Below, piece by piece: positions 6,172-8,346 of a stretch of DNA of 8,346 nt; within the stretch, counting starts at the first letter, position 1; the number at the start of each line of letters is the position of its first letter. The stretch spans positions 1 through 8,346 of the forward strand of contig JBJKPE010000253.1 of the NCBI GenBank assembly GCA_046706685.1. The letters run 5' to 3'. The position numbers and the translations under genes are program-made. Under the pieces are notes generated by a model. That model saw nothing but the letters and a program-made list of their open reading frames with translations, had not been told where the DNA came from and did no database searches. Source of the DNA: JARRRD01 sp046706685 (GTDB taxonomy: Bacteria > Nitrospirota > Thermodesulfovibrionia > Thermodesulfovibrionales > UBA6898).

Positions 6172-6220
6172 GCCTCTCCTGCAGGGGTAAATTGGTAACA
6201 GCGGGGAAAAGAGAGGCATG
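6169..6220 (-). promoter_or_regulatory. Perfect inverted repeat in the hisA leader, possible RBS-sequestering hairpin
   Basis: CATGCCTCTC (6169-6178) and GAGAGGCATG (6211-6220) are exact reverse complements, 10 bp, with 32 bases between. In minus-strand RNA the second arm contains GAGAGG and the ATG of the 7-codon ORF coupled to hisA, so folding would hide that initiation site. As DNA it could instead be a spaced operator between the divergent genes. The inverted repeat is seen directly; the regulatory role is inferred. Confidence 0.4.
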
Positions 6221-6445
6221 TAAACCGGTGCGGCTGAAAAGAGGAAATGGATTTTCGTCAACCATGTCAATTGCATAAGCCGTGGACGGAATCGGCACAG
6301 GGAACGTATGCTGTCGCCGGTCGTCTTTATGGCTTTCACGAACGATTTTGTGGCTCTGTGGGGCGCAGGGCAAATGAAGCGTTACAGATAGGGAGCGGGG
6401 TGGTTAGCGAATGATGGCAAGGCGTTTGAACAGATCAAGGCCCTG
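6221..6445. other. Divergent intergenic region with no recognisable gene
   Basis: The space between hisA and the WbaP-like gene must hold promoters for both directions. On the minus strand a perfect TTGACA (6270-6265) is present, but no -10 box lies at the right distance. On the plus strand no convincing -35/-10 pair was found. Several short frames are open on both strands, including a 55-codon plus-strand frame at 6247-6414, and none resembles a protein I know. Confidence 0.5.
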
Positions 6446-7888
6446 ATGAGGGTGGTCAACAGATTAAAAACTGCGCTTGAAGCGTTGGTTATCTTCCTCC
6501 TTGACGTAGGGTCTGTCCTGTTCATCTTTCAGGCGTCGGTTGCACTCAGAAGCGAAGTGCTGCCGCATCTTTACAGGGGCTTTCCGAGTGAAGAATCCTA
6601 TAGGAATTTTGCCAATATCTGGTGGATATTTCTGGTTTGGATATTCTTCTTTTATTACGAGGGACTTTATACAAAAAGGTTTTCCTTCTGGGATGAGATC
6701 AAGGCTTTGTGCAGGGTGTCCTTTTTTTCCACCGTCGGTGTTTTTACCATAGTTTCACTTGGAAAATTCAGCGAGGAAGTCTCAAGGACTGTGGTTATTC
6801 TCATGGGCCTCACCGCGCTTATCTTACTCCCTTTGGTTCGCATAGTTATGAAGAAAGTCCTCAGAAGATTCGGTTTCCTGAAGAGGAGGGTGCTAATTCT
6901 GGGTGCCGGGGAAACAGGTAAGCTCATTGTGAAGGCCCTCAGAAAGGAGCCTAACTACGGCTACGAAGTGGTAGGTTTTGTCGACGACGATCCGGCAAAA
7001 TTCGGGCAAAAGATAGAGGGTGTCAAAATCCACAGAGGGATAGATAAGGCGTTTAACTATATAAACAGGTGCAATCTGGAGGATCTTTTTATTGCCATGC
7101 CGGGTGCGGGGAAAGAGAGACTCCAGGCGCTCGTCAACAGTCTCCAGCACAAAGTGGAGAGAATCTTTTTTGTCCCCGATATTTTCGGTATAGCTGTGCT
7201 TGGGACCAATCTCCAGCATTTTTTTCATGAGGAGGCCTTTGCCTTCGAGATGAAAAACAATCTGTCGAATCCGTTGAATATAGTTGTGAAAAGGGTCTTC
7301 GACATAGTTGTAACCTGCCTGCTTGTCCCTTTCCTTGTTGTTCCCATGGCGGTCATTGCATTAGGGATACGTCTGGGTTCCAGGGGACCAGCCATATTTT
7401 CACAGGAAAGGGTGGGTAGAAACGGAAGTATTTTTAAGTGTTACAAGTTCAGAACAATGTATTGCGACGCAGAGGAGAGGCTGGATTGTCTGCTGGAAGG
7501 AGATCCGCTCAGGAAAAGTGAATGGGACAGGAACTGGAAGCTGAATGACGATCCCAGGGTGACTAAAGTTGGGAAATTCCTGAGGATAACCTCGCTCGAC
7601 GAACTGCCCCAGATAATCAACGTACTGAGGGGTGATATGAGTCTTGTGGGACCTAGACCTGTTACACAGGATGAAATCGATATGCAGTACGGTGAGATGG
7701 CGGAATTATGTTTCTGTGTTTTGCCTGGTATCACGGGCCTCTGGCAGGTGAGCGGTCGGAGCAATACAAGCTACAAGTACAGAATTGCACTCGATTCCTG
7801 GTACGTTAGGAACTGGAACCTCTGGCTGGATATCGTTATTTTATTTAAGACTGTAAGAATTGTGCTGAAAAGAGAAGGGGCCTACTGA
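6446..7888 (+). CDS. Polyprenyl-phosphate sugar-1-phosphate transferase, WbaP-like (exopolysaccharide/O-antigen initiation)
   Basis: Inner-membrane polyprenol-phosphate glycosyl-1-phosphate transferase (PGT) that loads a sugar-1-phosphate, galactose in Salmonella WbaP, onto undecaprenyl phosphate to start a surface glycan. At 480 aa it has the long WbaP architecture: N-terminal membrane segments (about 11-35, 57-72, 93-106, 114-133), a nucleotide-binding-like domain with ILGAGETG (151-158) and VVGFVDDD, the linker FFHEEAFAFEMKNNL (259-273) characteristic of WbaP, then the catalytic domain with KRVFD before a re-entrant membrane helix (286-308), FSQERVGRNG, KFRTM (334-338), the Asp-Glu pair in TSLDELPQ (Asp385-Glu386), GDMSLVGPRP and PGITGLWQVSGR (427-438). 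ATG 6446 has AAGG (6437-6440) five bases upstream. The sugar cannot be read from sequence. A family 2 glycosyltransferase follows, so this probably opens a polysaccharide locus. Confidence 0.92.
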   Translation: MRVVNRLKTALEALVIFLLDVGSVLFIFQASVALRSEVLPHLYRGFPSEESYRNFANIWWIFLVWIFFFYYEGLYTKRFSFWDEIKALCRVSFFSTVGVFTIVSLGKFSEEVSRTVVILMGLTALILLPLVRIVMKKVLRRFGFLKRRVLILGAGETGKLIVKALRKEPNYGYEVVGFVDDDPAKFGQKIEGVKIHRGIDKAFNYINRCNLEDLFIAMPGAGKERLQALVNSLQHKVERIFFVPDIFGIAVLGTNLQHFFHEEAFAFEMKNNLSNPLNIVVKRVFDIVVTCLLVPFLVVPMAVIALGIRLGSRGPAIFSQERVGRNGSIFKCYKFRTMYCDAEERLDCLLEGDPLRKSEWDRNWKLNDDPRVTKVGKFLRITSLDELPQIINVLRGDMSLVGPRPVTQDEIDMQYGEMAELCFCVLPGITGLWQVSGRSNTSYKYRIALDSWYVRNWNLWLDIVILFKTVRIVLKREGAY

Positions 7889-8141
7889 TCCTGCCGCTGT
7901 CCATATCCAAGAGTATCTATTAATCTATCCGGGGAATTTTTAATCCGGTTACTGTAAAATAGAACAAATTCACCGGTGAACTAAGTAGATAGGAACTATA
8001 CAGATTTTATTAATTACGAGAGGTTTGAGGAAATCGTAGGAACTCGTGGGAAGAATGTATGCCGCTCTTATCTCAGACGTCTTGTCAGCGGGGAGGTTAG
8101 TTTATTCGGTACGCGTTACCGATGCTATGATTGTTTAGGAG
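7889..8141. other. Gap between the WbaP-like gene and the glycosyltransferase
   Basis: A 253-base AT-richer gap. It contains a perfect 12-base palindrome, TTCACCGGTGAA (7969-7980), just after a possible -10 (TAAAAT, 7955-7960) that has no convincing -35. It also contains an unrecognised 27-codon frame (8055-8138) that stops three bases before the next gene. No clear terminator for the upstream gene was seen. Confidence 0.5.
7969..7980. promoter_or_regulatory. Perfect 12-bp palindrome, possible operator
   Basis: TTCACCGGTGAA reads the same on both strands. It lies in the gap upstream of the glycosyltransferase, nine bases after a TAAAAT -10-like hexamer. A dimeric regulator could bind such a site, but no second copy was noticed and no regulator gene is in the window. 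Confidence 0.22.
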
Positions 8142-8346
8142 ATGGAAGAAAAAAAACCTCTAGTTTCGATAATTGTCAGGACTAAAGACAGGCCTAAACT
8201 TCTGCTGCGTGCGCTGGCAAGTATCGCGGCTCAAAGATACAGGCCTATTGAGGTCATTGTCGTTAATGACGGCGGGTGCGATCTGGATGTCGGGGCAATG
8301 AAGGCGCATCTCGGCGATGTATCTCTCACTTATGAAAGACTGAACG
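8142..8346 (+). CDS. Family 2 glycosyltransferase, N-terminal part (runs off the window)
   Basis: The first 68 residues show the opening of a GT-A fold glycosyltransferase of family GT2: PLVSIIVRTKDRPKLL (beta1 and the nucleotide-sugar loop), ALASIAAQRYRPIEVIVVND (alpha1/beta2 with the Asp that contacts the nucleotide), then a D/G-rich turn and a further strand LTYERLN. Members transfer a sugar from a nucleotide donor to a growing glycan at the cytoplasmic face of the membrane. AGGAG (8137-8141) directly abuts the ATG, too close for an ideal ribosome-binding site, but a stop at 8136-8138 excludes an earlier in-frame start. Placed 253 bases after the WbaP-like gene on the same strand, it probably belongs to the same polysaccharide locus. 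Donor and acceptor cannot be inferred from this fragment. Confidence 0.88.
   Translation, partial: MEEKKPLVSIIVRTKDRPKLLLRALASIAAQRYRPIEVIVVNDGGCDLDVGAMKAHLGDVSLTYERLN

Noticed and set aside
6265..6270. Perfect TTGACA on the minus strand as a hisA promoter
   Set aside because: No TATAAT-like hexamer lies 16-18 bases downstream, so it cannot be called as a promoter from sequence alone.
6149..6373. 75-residue N-terminal extension of HisA
   Set aside because: The frame is open, but HisA proteins begin at the (M)FIIPAIDLK strand. The upstream codons show no known domain and cover the inverted repeat and divergent control region.
6395..6410. ops/JUMPstart-like element (GGTGGTTAGC) before the WbaP-like gene
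   Set aside because: It differs from the GGCGGTAGC core by an inserted base and a substitution, and no RfaH gene is visible; too weak to call.
6247..6414. 55-codon plus-strand ORF in the divergent gap
   Set aside because: GAGG is only two bases before the ATG, the peptide resembles nothing known, and it overlaps an open frame on the other strand; no support for expression.
7928..7948. CCGG...CCGG pairing after the WbaP-like gene as a terminator
   Set aside because: Only a 4-bp self-complementary stem, with no T-tract after it.
8055..8138. 27-codon ORF just upstream of the glycosyltransferase
   Set aside because: The GGAAG before its ATG is only one base away and the peptide is unrecognisable; the ending near the next start may be chance.

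Overview
The window looks like chromosomal DNA of a Gram-negative bacterium. A deltaproteobacterial / Desulfobacterota-type syntroph or sulfate reducer is my best guess. The basis is indirect: a WbaP-type lipid-linked sugar transferase, a Ste24-type protease, a methylcitrate-cycle pair, an intergenic repeat of the GTCATTCC...GCGGGAAT...GGCATGAC kind, and balanced base composition. No single marker fixes the lineage.

Layout, left to right. (1) 1-307: the 3' end of a 23S rRNA gene, a spacer with a promoter-like sequence, a complete 5S rRNA, and a strong intrinsic terminator that closes the rRNA operon. (2) 436-2839, plus strand: prpB (2-methylisocitrate lyase) and prpD (2-methylcitrate dehydratase). 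They form two steps of the propionate-degrading methylcitrate cycle, but the usual neighbour prpC is not here. (3) 2840-3077: a gene-free gap holding a degenerate palindromic repeat. (4) 3078-4343, plus strand: a Ste24/CAAX-type M48 membrane metalloprotease, followed by a plausible terminator. (5) 4482-6148, minus strand, convergent with the protease: hisA then hisF, two consecutive steps of histidine biosynthesis. hisF carries an insertion of about 28 residues beside its active site. A 25-codon ORF with a good ribosome-binding site fills almost the whole hisA-hisF gap. (6) 6152-6445: a divergent control region. On the hisA side it holds a perfect 10-bp inverted repeat that would bury the ribosome-binding site and start of a 7-codon ORF overlapping the hisA start. 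(7) 6446-7888, plus strand: a WbaP-like polyprenyl-phosphate sugar-1-phosphate transferase, which starts assembly of a surface polysaccharide. (8) 8142-end, plus strand: the N-terminal part of a family 2 glycosyltransferase. This suggests that a polysaccharide (O-antigen/EPS) locus begins here and continues past the window.

Most genes are ordinary housekeeping or accessory families with strong motif matches. I found no wholly new multi-gene system. The points most worth following are the small-ORF/hairpin arrangement at the starts of hisA and hisF (neither has a Shine-Dalgarno of its own), the large hisF insertion, the His-to-Gln change in the PrpB catalytic loop, and the absence of prpC.
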